Shown here in pieces: positions 17,997 through 27,239 of a DNA stretch of 64,000 bases. The notes under the pieces are model-generated. The model did no database searches, was not told where the DNA came from, and worked only from the letters and a program-made list of their open reading frames with translations. This DNA is from Chryseobacterium gleum (GTDB lineage: Bacteria > Bacteroidota > Bacteroidia > Flavobacteriales > Schleiferiaceae), in the NCBI GenBank assembly GCA_945883565.1, contig CAMCXO010000005.1, positions 62,001 through 126,000 on the forward strand, written 5' to 3'. Both the position numbers and the translations under genes were made by a program. How positions within the stretch are numbered: the first letter of the stretch is position 1; each line of letters opens with the position of its first letter.

Positions 17997-18575
17997 TTAG
18001 TTTAATACAGTGAATACTTTTCCATTGGGTACTCGAAAAGCCAAAAGTTGTCCTTGCGAATTACAAATGGCTTCAAAGGTGCTTAGCGATGCTGATTTCA
18101 ATATAAACACTTGTGAAAATGTTTGTCCAAACCAGCTTATCGTGTCGTTTATGTAAATACTTTGCCCTAAACTATTAGTACTATCTTTAAAATCAGGAAA
18201 TATACCAATATAGGAATCTAAATAGGCATCTAGACCATTTTGCTTTTTTGAAAATCGAATTCGAATTATATCTCTTTTAGCTTTTAAAGAATTGTCGGCT
18301 CCCGTTTGGGCATAAGCTTCGACGAAGGTGTATACCGAATCGAAAACCAATTGATTGCCCCAACTCAAAATTTGTGCATTATTTACAATTTCTGCTTTTT
18401 CTTGAACGCGTAGAACCTCAATTGTATCTGAAAACTGATCTGTAAAAGAGCGCACATCAGAGAACTGGCTTCCAAATTTTCGAGCATCATTGCCTAATGG
18501 AACGAAGTATTCGGAGCTTTCAGGTGCACAAGCGAACAAAGTGGAAATCAAAATGCCTTTTAACAAATTTCCCAC
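17997..18575 (-). CDS. Predicted lipoprotein of unknown function
   Basis: A 192-residue protein with a short signal sequence and lipobox (ILISTLFAC, Cys16). The remainder is a mixed alpha/beta domain with no motif I recognise; WFGQTFSQVFILK and NSQGQLLAFRVPNGKVF near the C-terminus look like beta strands. It sits between the two halves of the Fe-S oxidoreductase, with gaps of 5 and 10 nt, so it is part of that operon and may be an envelope partner, though that is only positional evidence. Confidence 0.7.
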   Translation of the reverse strand: MGNLLKGILISTLFACAPESSEYFVPLGNDARKFGSQFSDVRSFTDQFSDTIEVLRVQEKAEIVNNAQILSWGNQLVFDSVYTFVEAYAQTGADNSLKAKRDIIRIRFSKKQNGLDAYLDSYIGIFPDFKDSTNSLGQSIYINDTISWFGQTFSQVFILKSASLSTFEAICNSQGQLLAFRVPNGKVFTVLN

Positions 18576-18580
18576 AACAT

Positions 18581-19885
18581 TTAATCTTCAACCCAGTTCA
18601 AGCGATCGGCTTGCGCAAATTGCCAAGGTGCTGCATTGTTTTCTATATTTTGCATCATAAGATTCAATTCTTGAGGAGCGGCGGATTCTTCCATAACCAA
18701 ATATCTGCGCATTTCCATTATAATACTTAGCGGATCTATATTTACCGGACAAGCTTCTACACAGGCATTACAAGTTGTACAAGCCCAAAGTTCTTCTCTG
18801 CTTATATATCCATCAAGCAGAAATTTCCCGTCCTCTTCAAACTTCCCTTTTGTATCGATAATCCTGCCAACTTCTTCTAGACGGTCTCTGACATCCATCA
18901 TGATTTTTCTTGGAGACAATTTTTTTCCGGTTTGATTAGCAGGACATACTGAAGTGCATCTGCCGCATTCGGTGCAGGTGTAAGCGTTGAGTAGTTGCAC
19001 CCAGTTTAAATCGAATACGTCTTTGGCACCAAAGCGAGAGGGCACTTCTGTTGATGTATTAGAAGAATCGTATGGATTTGAATTTGGGTCGATCATCTTC
19101 TTAACTTCTTCAGTAACAGCGCTCATATTTTCAAACTTACCTTTTTGATTTAAATTTGAAAACCAAACATTGGGGAAGCTTAGAACAATATGGAAGTGTT
19201 TAGAGAATGGCAAGTAATTTAAAAACGCCAAAATTCCTATGATATGGAACCACCAAAATACCCTTTCAGCAAAGTGTAAACGGCTTTGGCTCCAAGACTC
19301 GAAAATTCCTGAAAAAAAACCACTTACAACGAAAGGACCCATATGATTATCTTCAAAATTGGCTTCAACTGCGTTCATTAGCAATAAAGCAAACATGAGT
19401 ACCAACTCTATGTATAAAATAAGATTGGCATCCCGGGTTGGCCATCCCACCATTTCAGGCTTATGAAATCGTGAAACTTTAGCCAAATTGCGCCTAACCA
19501 GAAACACAATACATGCTATTATAACTCCTAAAGCCAGTATTTCAAAAAAGTTAATTGCAAAGTGGTATAGTTGCCCTAAAGGTTTAGAGAAAATTCGGTG
19601 GGTACCAAAAATGCCATCTATTAAAATTTCCAGCACTTCAATATTTATTAGTACAAAACCCAAATAAATTAATATATGAAAAAATCCTGCAATAGGTCTA
19701 GAAACCATTTTCGATTGACCCAAAGCTACTTTTGCCATGACTTTCCAGCGTTGACCAGGATTGTCGGATCTATTTAGTGGTATCCCCAACGCAATGTTGC
19801 GTTTAATTCTAACAATACTTTTCGAAAAAAAGTATATCGCTAAAGATAAAATCGCCAGAAATATCATGTTATCTATCCACTGCAT
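18581..19885 (-). CDS. Membrane-bound 4Fe-4S oxidoreductase (NarI-like N-terminus, HdrC-like dicluster)
   Basis: A 434-residue protein. The N-terminal 270 residues carry about five membrane segments with histidines placed as in NarI/DsrM-type cytochrome b subunits (GFFHILIYLGF, LYHFAINFFE, WWFHIIGILAFLNYLPFSKHFH). The C-terminal part has a 4Fe-4S dicluster, CTECGRCTSVCP and CTTCNACVEACP. It probably passes electrons between the quinone pool and the soluble CCG protein at 17207-17986. The gene lies 11 nt after the MCE gene. Known relatives are annotated as CoB-CoM heterodisulfide-reductase-like, although methanogenic cofactors are not expected here. Confidence 0.9.
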   Translation of the reverse strand: MQWIDNMIFLAILSLAIYFFSKSIVRIKRNIALGIPLNRSDNPGQRWKVMAKVALGQSKMVSRPIAGFFHILIYLGFVLINIEVLEILIDGIFGTHRIFSKPLGQLYHFAINFFEILALGVIIACIVFLVRRNLAKVSRFHKPEMVGWPTRDANLILYIELVLMFALLLMNAVEANFEDNHMGPFVVSGFFSGIFESWSQSRLHFAERVFWWFHIIGILAFLNYLPFSKHFHIVLSFPNVWFSNLNQKGKFENMSAVTEEVKKMIDPNSNPYDSSNTSTEVPSRFGAKDVFDLNWVQLLNAYTCTECGRCTSVCPANQTGKKLSPRKIMMDVRDRLEEVGRIIDTKGKFEEDGKFLLDGYISREELWACTTCNACVEACPVNIDPLSIIMEMRRYLVMEESAAPQELNLMMQNIENNAAPWQFAQADRLNWVED

Positions 19886-19896
19886 AAGCTTTTTAT

Positions 19897-20919
19897 CTAA
19901 GGGGTAAGGGGTTTTTCTTTTATTTCGGTTTCTTTCTCCACTTTTGGGTCGAATGGCTTGTTCTTACCAAAAACAGAAAAATGTACGTATCGGTTCGGAT
20001 TAAGCTTCATATCCGTTAAAAGAATTTTTAATTCCGAAGCTGATGCCTCAAGTTGTTGATACAACTTAGGATTGTTAAGCAATTGGCCTGCCGTTCCTTC
20101 GCCCGAATTTAGTTTAGATAAAATGGACTCTGTTTCGTATACAGATTTTCTTAATGACGCCAAAGTTTTGGACATTTGGGCTGAATTTAGAGTGTCGCTT
20201 ATGGACTTGGTGTTTGCAATAATTGATGATATATTTTTTTCATTTGCCTTAAGCGTTTCAGTTAAATCAGAAACATCCGCAACAATATTTTCTATTCCCG
20301 GCCTGGTTTGCGTAACCATTATGTCAAATTCTTGGGTGGTATGCTCTAAATTATCAAAACTTCGCCTTACACTTTCAAAACTCGCCATAAAGTTATTGCG
20401 TGTGCTTTCGGTTAAGAAGCCCGATATAAGCGTTATGGCAGTATCGAGACTACCTAATAAATTTTCGGTCTTTTGCTTTAATGGAAGCACCTGTTTATTA
20501 ACCTCTTCTGTTAAACTCAATGCCAAATCAGATAATAGTGTATCACCTGCTGATAATGCATTGGGCAGATTGCCTAGTATCAACTCCACATTTTTATCGC
20601 CCATTATTCCAGCACTACTAATTCTAGCTATCGAATTTTTAGGAATTTCAAATTCGGTAGTCAGAGCCATTTCAACAATCAATCGACCGTCTAGGTTTGG
20701 ATGAAAATACACTCTACTTACTTGACCAATTTGAAATCCATTCAGCATGAGAGGTCTTGCTGGTGTTAAACCATCTACATCTTTATATACAGCGTATACA
20801 AGTTTGCGATTGTCAAAAAGGTTAATGCCTTTAAGAAAATTAAAACCCCAATACATCAGGCCTAGAGCCAAAAAGGCCACAATACCGGCTTTAAGTTCTT
20901 TTGTTATTTTCAAAGTCAT
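19897..20919 (-). CDS. MlaD/MCE family phospholipid-transport protein
   Basis: A 340-residue protein: one N-terminal membrane anchor (ITKELKAGIVAFLALGLMYWG), an MCE domain (about 35-120; VYAVYKDVDGLTPARPLMLN and VYFHPNLDGRLIVEM), then a long helical region (about 140-310) and a charged tail. MCE proteins form periplasmic rings or tubes for lipid transfer between membranes. I start it at ATG 20919, which directly precedes the anchor, rather than an upstream in-frame codon. No mlaE or mlaF lies in the window, so the cognate ABC permease must be elsewhere. It follows the amidase gene by 32 nt. Confidence 0.9.
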   Translation of the reverse strand: MTLKITKELKAGIVAFLALGLMYWGFNFLKGINLFDNRKLVYAVYKDVDGLTPARPLMLNGFQIGQVSRVYFHPNLDGRLIVEMALTTEFEIPKNSIARISSAGIMGDKNVELILGNLPNALSAGDTLLSDLALSLTEEVNKQVLPLKQKTENLLGSLDTAITLISGFLTESTRNNFMASFESVRRSFDNLEHTTQEFDIMVTQTRPGIENIVADVSDLTETLKANEKNISSIIANTKSISDTLNSAQMSKTLASLRKSVYETESILSKLNSGEGTAGQLLNNPKLYQQLEASASELKILLTDMKLNPNRYVHFSVFGKNKPFDPKVEKETEIKEKPLTP

Positions 20920-20951
20920 CTTTTTAAACTCGAAACATTCATAACACAAAT

Positions 20952-22184
20952 TTAAGGGTTCGACTGTTTGCGTGCTTCATTAATATCAATGCGCTTGTTG
21001 TTTTTAAATGCCACCACAAACGCATCCTTGTAACCACTTTTACGCAATGTATTAGCCTGTTTTTGAGCCTCTGCATAAGAATTATACCTTCCAACCGTAT
21101 ACTTGTAATTGCCCTTTTCACCATACATCTCCAATTCATCTTTAACCCATTTGAAAAAAGGATCTGTTACTTTCAGCTCGTTAGCAGAAGATTTAATTTG
21201 AATTTTATATACCACTTCATTTTCCAAAGAATTTGATAATTCAACCTTTTCTTTATTTATATTTTCAGAAGCTACTTCATTTGAATCCTTAACAGGTTTT
21301 GAAATAATGAGTTTATCAGACTCTTTTTTAAATTTCACTATAGCCTTTGCCAAGCCTTTAGCCATCTTAGTTTTACCTACTTCACTTTGCAAAAAATCTT
21401 CTTCACTCGCAGTAGTCAAAAACCCCAGCTCTACTAAAACAGCAGGCATGGCAGAACGGCTTGTAACCCATAAAGGCTGTTGTTTTACTCCCCTGTCTTT
21501 CCTACCGGTTTCATTTTTTATTTCATTTTGAATGAACTGAGCCAGCATAATACTTTGATGTTGAAAATGATTTTGATATAGTGTTAAGGCAATATAAGTT
21601 TCGGGCTTTGAAGGATCAAATCCCTCATAATTTTGATCATAATTATCTTCCAGAAAAATAACGGAATTTTCTCTTTGAGCTACACGTAAATTTTCATCAC
21701 TGTGATCTTTACCCATAACGTAACTTGAAGATCCCAGGGCGTTACTTCCAACTAAAGCATCACAGTGAATAGATACAAAAAGGTCGGCCTTTTCTCGATT
21801 CGCAAGTGAAGTTCTTTCATGCAATTCTACCGACTTATCGCTGTTACGGGTATATACTATTTGAACATCCGGTAATTCCTGCTTTAATAAATTACCTATT
21901 TGCAAAGCCACGTCTAAAGCAATGTCTTTTTCGTGTTTTTTATAGCGTCCGGTTCCTAAATTACCGGGATCTCTACCACCATGTCCGGCATCAATAACAA
22001 TTTTTCGTATTCCTTGAGAAGCTTTAATAGCCCCCAAATGCCAATTTTCAGTGATTCCTAGAATCATGGCCATTGCTATAAAAAGCAGCCTTTTTGGTTC
22101 GACCAATGAAAATTTGTTAAAATTAGTTAGCACTTTGTAAGTGTGATTTTGAATAGTTTTGCCAATGCTCTTTCCTCTATTCAT
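20952..22184 (-). CDS. N-acetylmuramoyl-L-alanine amidase with SPOR domain
   Basis: A 410-residue exported Amidase_3 enzyme. After an N-terminal membrane segment (about 34-50) the catalytic domain shows the zinc ligands and catalytic residues in IVIDAGHGGRDPG, KKHEKDIALDV, FVSIHCDA and VELGFLTT. A linker and a C-terminal SPOR-like domain (about 325-405; VGRYNSYAEAQKQANTLRKSG) follow, which should target it to denuded septal glycan. It cleaves the peptide stem from MurNAc during cell separation. ATG 22184 is only 22 nt from the divergent lptD-like start, so their promoters must overlap the coding regions. Confidence 0.93.
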   Translation of the reverse strand: MNRGKSIGKTIQNHTYKVLTNFNKFSLVEPKRLLFIAMAMILGITENWHLGAIKASQGIRKIVIDAGHGGRDPGNLGTGRYKKHEKDIALDVALQIGNLLKQELPDVQIVYTRNSDKSVELHERTSLANREKADLFVSIHCDALVGSNALGSSSYVMGKDHSDENLRVAQRENSVIFLEDNYDQNYEGFDPSKPETYIALTLYQNHFQHQSIMLAQFIQNEIKNETGRKDRGVKQQPLWVTSRSAMPAVLVELGFLTTASEEDFLQSEVGKTKMAKGLAKAIVKFKKESDKLIISKPVKDSNEVASENINKEKVELSNSLENEVVYKIQIKSSANELKVTDPFFKWVKDELEMYGEKGNYKYTVGRYNSYAEAQKQANTLRKSGYKDAFVVAFKNNKRIDINEARKQSNP

Positions 22185-22206
22185 GTTCAAGCTAAATTAA
22201 ACAGCA

Positions 22207-24771
22207 TTGTTGTATTATTCGTCCAAAATATCGGCGTTGATGCTGTTTTTTGCCTGTAATTTAAATGCTCAAACGGATAATGAGGCCAATTTGTTGGCTC
22301 CAATAGATACCAATTTGGCCAATAGACCAAAATCTGGTAGTCTGTTGGATATTGTAGACTGCACAGCCGAGGACAGTACTGTTTTACGGCCTGAATTGGC
22401 CAAAGCTTTTTTATACAATGCAGCGGTGGTGAATTATCAGGATATTTCATTGAAGGCTGGCTTTATTGAGTTAGACTGGGCCAAAAATGTGGCATTTGCA
22501 GCGGGTATTCGTGATAGTACTGGAAAAGTTGTTCAACGTCCTGTTTTTACTGAAGGTGACAAAGAATACATAACCGATACTATTTATTACAATTTTGATA
22601 CCAAAAAAGCCCGAATTAAAAAAGTTATAACACAAGAAGGAGATGGATTTCTACATGGTGATCAGGTTAAAAAAATAAATGACAAAGTTTTTTTTATTAA
22701 GGGAGGTGCCTATACCACTTGCTCACATGAGCACCCTCACTTTAGAATTAAAACCAATAGAACCAAAGTTATTTCTGGAGACCGAATAGTTACAGGTCCG
22801 GCCTATTTAGAAGTTCTAGATGTACCCACCCCATTGCTTCTACCCTTTGGTTTCTTTCCTACTCAAGATAGGAGAAGATCGGGAATAATTATTCCTGTTT
22901 ATGGCAATAATTTTGAGCGCGGTTATTTCTTAAAAGAAGGTGGTTACTATTGGGCAGCAAGTGAATACTTTGATTTAACAATAAGAGGCGAAATTTTTTC
23001 GATGGGCGGTTGGGGACTAAATGCCAGCAGTTCTTATAACCAACGCTATAAGTATTCAGGTAATTTTTTCGCCAGTTATAATAATATTGTTATTGGAAGG
23101 CCTGAGTTTTTGGAAGCCGGGGGAATTTACCGAAATTCGAGAGATTTCAATATTAGATGGTCTCACAATCAAGACCCCAAAGCCAGGCCTGATTTGCGTT
23201 TTAGTTCGAGTGTAAACATAGCTACCGGTACTTTTTTTCAAAACACCCAACAACAGGCCAATCAAGTTCTTACAAATCAATTGAATTCAAATATTTCTCT
23301 ACAAAAGAATTGGATTGGAAAGCCCTATACCCTTTCTGTAAATCTTCGGCATAATCAAAATAATGCAAGTAAAAATCTAAATCTCACTTTGCCTCAATTG
23401 GCCTTTAATGTTAATAGATTCTTCCCATTTGCATCCTCAAAAAATATAGGTAAAAAGAAATGGTATGAAGAAATTCAAATGAATTATTCGTTCCAAGCTG
23501 AAAACCGTATAAATACTAGCCTTGATGAGCCGTTGTTTAATTCTGAAACATTAAGAAAAAAAGCAAGTTATGGAGCGCAACATAGCAGCAGTATTCAATC
23601 CAATTTTAAAGTTTTGAAATATTGGACCTTGAATCCATCTATCAGAATGGCTTCTCGATGGTATGGCGCCAGGCTTCAATATAAACTTGATTCTGCCAGC
23701 AATCGGGTTATTACAGATACCCTTAGAGGATTTAACAATGCTTTTGATTTTTCTGCAAATGCTAATTTGTCTACCAAAGTATACGGTCAATTTAATTACA
23801 GGGGCAAAATTCAATCAATTCGTCATGTACTTACGCCAAATATAGGATTCTCTTATACGCCTGATTTTAGTGACCCAGTTTGGGGGTATTATAGCACATT
23901 TATAGCTGATACTCTTGGAAATTCTCGTACACAAAGTAATTTCAATGGCTTTATTTATGGAGCCCCAGGAAAAGGCGTTCAAGCTAATGCGGTTTTCGGC
24001 TTGCAGAACACTTTAGAAATGAAGATTAGAAGCAAAAATGACTCTACAGGTTTAACTAAAGTGAAGGTTTTGGAAGGTCTGTCTTTAAATACAAGTTATA
24101 ATGCGGCTGCAGAAGAATTTAGGTGGAGTCCTTTAAGGTTCGGAGCACGAACCAGTGCTTTTCAAGGTATGTTTCAATTTAATTATAATACGACTTATGA
24201 TTTTTATGGAATAGATGAACAAGGAAATCGCGTAAACGAAAGCGCATTTAAACTAAACGGGCAATGGCTAAGAAGAACTCAAAGTAATTTCACCACGGGT
24301 ATACAGTTAAGTGCCGATCGGTTTAAAAGAAAATCTTCCAATGATTCGAAGGAATCAACAAATCAAACTACAAAAGAATCTGGACTTAGTATAACCAACG
24401 GAGATCCTCATTATTATGGAATGAGTGAGGGTTTTATAGATTTCAATGTACCTTGGAATTTATCCTTTAATTATAACATTACCTATAACAAACCACGTTT
24501 AACAGCAACAACTACACAATCTTTTGATGTAGGGGGCGATGTTCAGCTTACACAATCGTGGCGAATTGGTTTTAGAACCGGTTACGATTTTCAAAGAAAA
24601 GACATCACCTACACTACATTCAATTTTGCCCGAGATTTGCATTGTTGGCAAATAGATGTGTTTTGGGTGCCATTTGGATTTCAACGTAGTTATAATATTG
24701 GACTAAGAGCCAAAGCGAACATATTACAGGATTTAAAGCTTGAAAGAAAGCGTGGCATTGGTGATTTTTAG
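22207..24771 (+). CDS. lptD: LptD/OstA-like outer-membrane LPS assembly protein
   Basis: An 854-residue exported barrel. The first segment, LYYSSKISALMLFFACNLNAQ, is a signal peptide that is complete only if TTG 22207 (or TTG 22210) is the start; the first ATG (22240) would leave eleven residues. An OstA-like N-terminal domain (about 60-210; IELDWAKNVAFAAG, DTKKARIKKVITQEGDGFLHG) is followed by the LptD barrel (VPTPLLLPFGFFPTQDRRRSG, then repeated beta strands) ending in a C-terminal RDLHCWQIDVFWVPFG segment. It inserts LPS into the outer leaflet. No lptE lies nearby. Confidence 0.9.
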   Translation: MLYYSSKISALMLFFACNLNAQTDNEANLLAPIDTNLANRPKSGSLLDIVDCTAEDSTVLRPELAKAFLYNAAVVNYQDISLKAGFIELDWAKNVAFAAGIRDSTGKVVQRPVFTEGDKEYITDTIYYNFDTKKARIKKVITQEGDGFLHGDQVKKINDKVFFIKGGAYTTCSHEHPHFRIKTNRTKVISGDRIVTGPAYLEVLDVPTPLLLPFGFFPTQDRRRSGIIIPVYGNNFERGYFLKEGGYYWAASEYFDLTIRGEIFSMGGWGLNASSSYNQRYKYSGNFFASYNNIVIGRPEFLEAGGIYRNSRDFNIRWSHNQDPKARPDLRFSSSVNIATGTFFQNTQQQANQVLTNQLNSNISLQKNWIGKPYTLSVNLRHNQNNASKNLNLTLPQLAFNVNRFFPFASSKNIGKKKWYEEIQMNYSFQAENRINTSLDEPLFNSETLRKKASYGAQHSSSIQSNFKVLKYWTLNPSIRMASRWYGARLQYKLDSASNRVITDTLRGFNNAFDFSANANLSTKVYGQFNYRGKIQSIRHVLTPNIGFSYTPDFSDPVWGYYSTFIADTLGNSRTQSNFNGFIYGAPGKGVQANAVFGLQNTLEMKIRSKNDSTGLTKVKVLEGLSLNTSYNAAAEEFRWSPLRFGARTSAFQGMFQFNYNTTYDFYGIDEQGNRVNESAFKLNGQWLRRTQSNFTTGIQLSADRFKRKSSNDSKESTNQTTKESGLSITNGDPHYYGMSEGFIDFNVPWNLSFNYNITYNKPRLTATTTQSFDVGGDVQLTQSWRIGFRTGYDFQRKDITYTTFNFARDLHCWQIDVFWVPFGFQRSYNIGLRAKANILQDLKLERKRGIGDF

Positions 24772-24799
24772 AAATATATAATTCGAATTTCAAGTCTTC

Positions 24800-24826
24800 A
24801 AAAAAAAAACTCCGCCAAAGCGGAGT
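24800..24826 (-). terminator. Rho-independent terminator of the small coiled-coil gene
   Basis: A 7-bp stem ACTCCGC / GCGGAGT (24809-24815 and 24820-24826) with a 4-nt loop is followed on the minus strand by ten T residues (the A-run 24800-24809). It is 24 nt past the stop of the minus-strand gene at 24850 and may also block read-through from lptD. Confidence 0.85.
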
Positions 24827-24849
24827 CATCAACTTTTTAATTAGAAAAA

Positions 24850-25083
24850 CTACTTCTTGTGAACCTCGTAGCCCATTTCTTCCAACTTACGGCGAAGCAC
24901 TTCAACTTCAGCCTCTTTACGGCTTTCTATTTCTCTCTCGATGCTTTTTATCATACCTTGTAATTCGCTCATTTCGAATTTTGGTAGCAACTGACTAGAG
25001 AAAAGAGATTTCAAAGTACCATTGTTGTTCATGTTTTCGCGGAATTTTTTCACGAGAACGGTAGGCGTTAAATTTTCAGCCAT
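24850..25083 (-). CDS. Small helical (coiled-coil) protein of unknown function
   Basis: A 77-residue charged protein starting MAENLTPTVLVKKFRENMNN. The second half (about 38-72) has a strong heptad-like pattern of Ile/Met/Leu/Val with Glu and Arg, indicating a coiled coil. It has its own near-consensus promoter and its own terminator, which argues that it is a real monocistronic gene even though I recognise no family. Functions such as a nucleoid- or ribosome-associated protein are conceivable but not supported. Confidence 0.7.
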   Translation of the reverse strand: MAENLTPTVLVKKFRENMNNNGTLKSLFSSQLLPKFEMSELQGMIKSIEREIESRKEAEVEVLRRKLEEMGYEVHKK

Positions 25084-25114
25084 TTAGGATTAGAATTTAG
25101 GATTAATGATATGG

Positions 25115-25145
25115 CGAAAATATGTTTTTTTCTTTAAAACACAAA
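25115..25145 (-). promoter_or_regulatory. Near-consensus Bacteroidota promoter for the small coiled-coil gene
   Basis: On the minus strand TTTG (25145-25142) is separated by exactly 19 nt from TATTTTCG (25122-25115), one mismatch from TAnnTTTG. The gene starts at 25083, 31 nt after the box, which fits a short leader. Confidence 0.6.
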
Positions 25146-25276
25146 TCTTTTTTCTTTTGATTTTATAGGCATTTTCTCAGCAATTTCTTGTCGATTTTAA
25201 TCCAATTAATAACAGCTTAATTTAGGTAACCGAATTTTAATGAAGCTCGAGGCACTCAAAAAACCCATGGCTTGTA

Positions 25277-25284
25277 TACATTTG
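25277..25284 (+). promoter_or_regulatory. Putative -7 box (TAnnTTTG) of the polysaccharide/XrtF operon
   Basis: TACATTTG matches the Bacteroidota -7 consensus and lies 17 nt before ATG 25302. The predicted transcription start (near 25291) falls after the in-frame TTG at 25272 and so supports ATG 25302. No clear -33 TTTG is visible. Confidence 0.5.
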
Positions 25285-25301
25285 TCGTAAACGAATCAAA
25301 A

Positions 25302-27239
25302 ATGCTTAAGCGGATTGTTGATGCCTACTCTGAACGATTTCTGAGCCGGTGGATAGTTTTGGGTTTCGATTTTGCCACCGTCATAATCAGCTTTGTTTTA
25401 GCCAACCTCCTTTCAAACAACTTTGAATTTAGCAGGATAGACCCTACCACTGTGCAGCAACAGTCAATTGTGGTTGGGGTCGCTTATTTAGTGGGTTTTT
25501 TGGTAGTTGGCTCATATACCGGCATAATTCGACACACCAGCATTGAAGATGGACAACGGCTTATTAAAGCCAGCTCAATAGCTTTGGTTTTGCTGCTTTT
25601 TACATCAGCACTTGTGTTTTTAACCGAACGACAACACTTGCCCTTATATTTTCAACGCTCCATTATTCTTATTCATTTTCTTTTGGTTTTGTTTTTTTTG
25701 ATTGGGAGCCGATTTCTAATCAAAGGTGCTTTTACGAGAGTTAGACAAAGTAGCTTCAGCGGAAGACAAAGAATTTTGATTTATGGCGCTGGCACAAGTG
25801 GCCTTATCACTAAGCAAACCCTAGAGAAAGAACAAGAAGGCATGTTTATGCTGGTTGGTTTTCTTGACGATAACCCAAGTAAAATTGGCAAAACCCTTGA
25901 AGGTTATCCCGTACTATCTCCAGAAAAAAGTCTATCGGAAGAATTTATTGCTAAACACAATATTGCTCAAGTTATTTTATCTATTCAAAAACTTAGCCCG
26001 TCGCGCAAAAAAGAAATCATTGAACGATGTTTGGAGCTTGATTTGAATGTTAAAGTGGTCCCTCCAATCGAAAAGTGGATTCATGGAGAATTAAGTACTA
26101 AACAAATTAAGTCGGTTAAAATTGAGGATCTCCTTGAGAGGGAACCCATTAGGCTAGATAGCGAAAACGTTAGGCGAGAATTAAAAGGGAAAATTATTCT
26201 GGTGAGTGGAGCTGCGGGATCTATCGGAAGCGAGATAGCCAGACAGGTATTGCATTATGAGCCAAAGAAAGTAATTCTTCTTGATCAGGCCGAAAGCCCT
26301 CTTTATGAACTGGAAATGGAGATGAGAAGCAATATGCCTCGTCTGTTTCAGAATGCCGAATTGGTTATTGGAAGTGTAGCTGACCCCGTTAGAATGAGGA
26401 AGTTGTTTTCAATTCTCAATCCTGAGGTTGTTTTTCATGCAGCGGCATACAAACATGTGCCCATGATGGAAAATAACCCATACGAAGCGGTTAAGGTTAA
26501 TGTTTTGGGCACTAAAGTCCTTGCAGATTTATCCATTGAATTCGGAGTGGAAAAATTTGTTATGGTTTCCACAGACAAAGCCGTAAATCCCACCAATGTT
26601 ATGGGCGCTACCAAGCGTGTAGCTGAACTGTATACACAAAGCCGAATGCTTCGCAATAGAGTTAAAACGCAGTTCATTACAACCCGCTTTGGAAATGTTT
26701 TGGGTTCCAATGGCTCTGTTATTCCTTTGTTCAAAAAACAAATTGAAAAAGGTGGCCCTATTACCATTACCCATGAGAATATAACCCGATACTTTATGAC
26801 CATTCCAGAAGCATGTAATCTTGTTTTGGAAGCCGGTGCAATGGGTAAAGGGGGTGAAATATTTGTTTTTGATATGGGTGAGAGTGTCAAAATCATTGAT
26901 TTGGCCAAAAAAATGATTAAATTGTCGGGACTTGAAGTAGGTAAGGATATAGAAATAGCTGTAACGGGATTAAGACCAGGAGAAAAGTTATACGAAGAAT
27001 TATTGGCTTCTAAAGAAAACACTAAGGAAACCCACCATCCTAAAATAATGATTGCAAACGTTGGTGAAGTTTCTCCTGATCAAGTTGAATTGAGTATTAA
27101 TGATATTTTGGCTACTCTTACCGCTACCGAAGACAATTACGTTTTGGTTGGTGCCATAAAACGATTAGTGCCAGAATTTGTGAGCAACAATTCGGTATAC
27201 GCTGTGCTCGACATGAAAAAAGCGGTTTCTAATGCCTAA
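25302..27239 (+). CDS. CapD/WbpM-type polysaccharide biosynthesis nucleotide-sugar 4,6-dehydratase
   Basis: A 645-residue membrane protein. Four N-terminal membrane segments (about 15-140) precede a first Rossmann-like domain (RILIYGAGTSG, about 160) and the catalytic SDR domain (about 280-580) with VSGAAGSIGSEIARQ, HAAAYKHVPMME and TDKAVNPTNVMGATKR. The YxxxK tyrosine position is taken by Met (MGATK), as in the WbpM/FlaA1 class that dehydrates UDP-GlcNAc at the membrane for capsule or O-antigen synthesis. It heads an operon with a Wzi-like protein and XrtF and overlaps the next gene by 8 nt. Confidence 0.93.
   Translation: MLKRIVDAYSERFLSRWIVLGFDFATVIISFVLANLLSNNFEFSRIDPTTVQQQSIVVGVAYLVGFLVVGSYTGIIRHTSIEDGQRLIKASSIALVLLLFTSALVFLTERQHLPLYFQRSIILIHFLLVLFFLIGSRFLIKGAFTRVRQSSFSGRQRILIYGAGTSGLITKQTLEKEQEGMFMLVGFLDDNPSKIGKTLEGYPVLSPEKSLSEEFIAKHNIAQVILSIQKLSPSRKKEIIERCLELDLNVKVVPPIEKWIHGELSTKQIKSVKIEDLLEREPIRLDSENVRRELKGKIILVSGAAGSIGSEIARQVLHYEPKKVILLDQAESPLYELEMEMRSNMPRLFQNAELVIGSVADPVRMRKLFSILNPEVVFHAAAYKHVPMMENNPYEAVKVNVLGTKVLADLSIEFGVEKFVMVSTDKAVNPTNVMGATKRVAELYTQSRMLRNRVKTQFITTRFGNVLGSNGSVIPLFKKQIEKGGPITITHENITRYFMTIPEACNLVLEAGAMGKGGEIFVFDMGESVKIIDLAKKMIKLSGLEVGKDIEIAVTGLRPGEKLYEELLASKENTKETHHPKIMIANVGEVSPDQVELSINDILATLTATEDNYVLVGAIKRLVPEFVSNNSVYAVLDMKKAVSNA

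Noticed and set aside
17207-19885. Methanogen-type heterodisulfide reductase
   Set aside because: The cluster motifs are generic for CCG/dicluster proteins, and the context is bacterial envelope; no coenzyme M/B genes are expected.
20072-20704. A 210-codon open frame on the plus strand within the MCE gene
   Set aside because: It is antisense to the conserved MCE protein and starts and stops inside it; no family features are seen.
26435-27022. A 195-codon open frame on the minus strand within the sugar dehydratase gene
   Set aside because: It is antisense to a strongly conserved enzyme, shows no domain and follows from the codon composition of the real frame.
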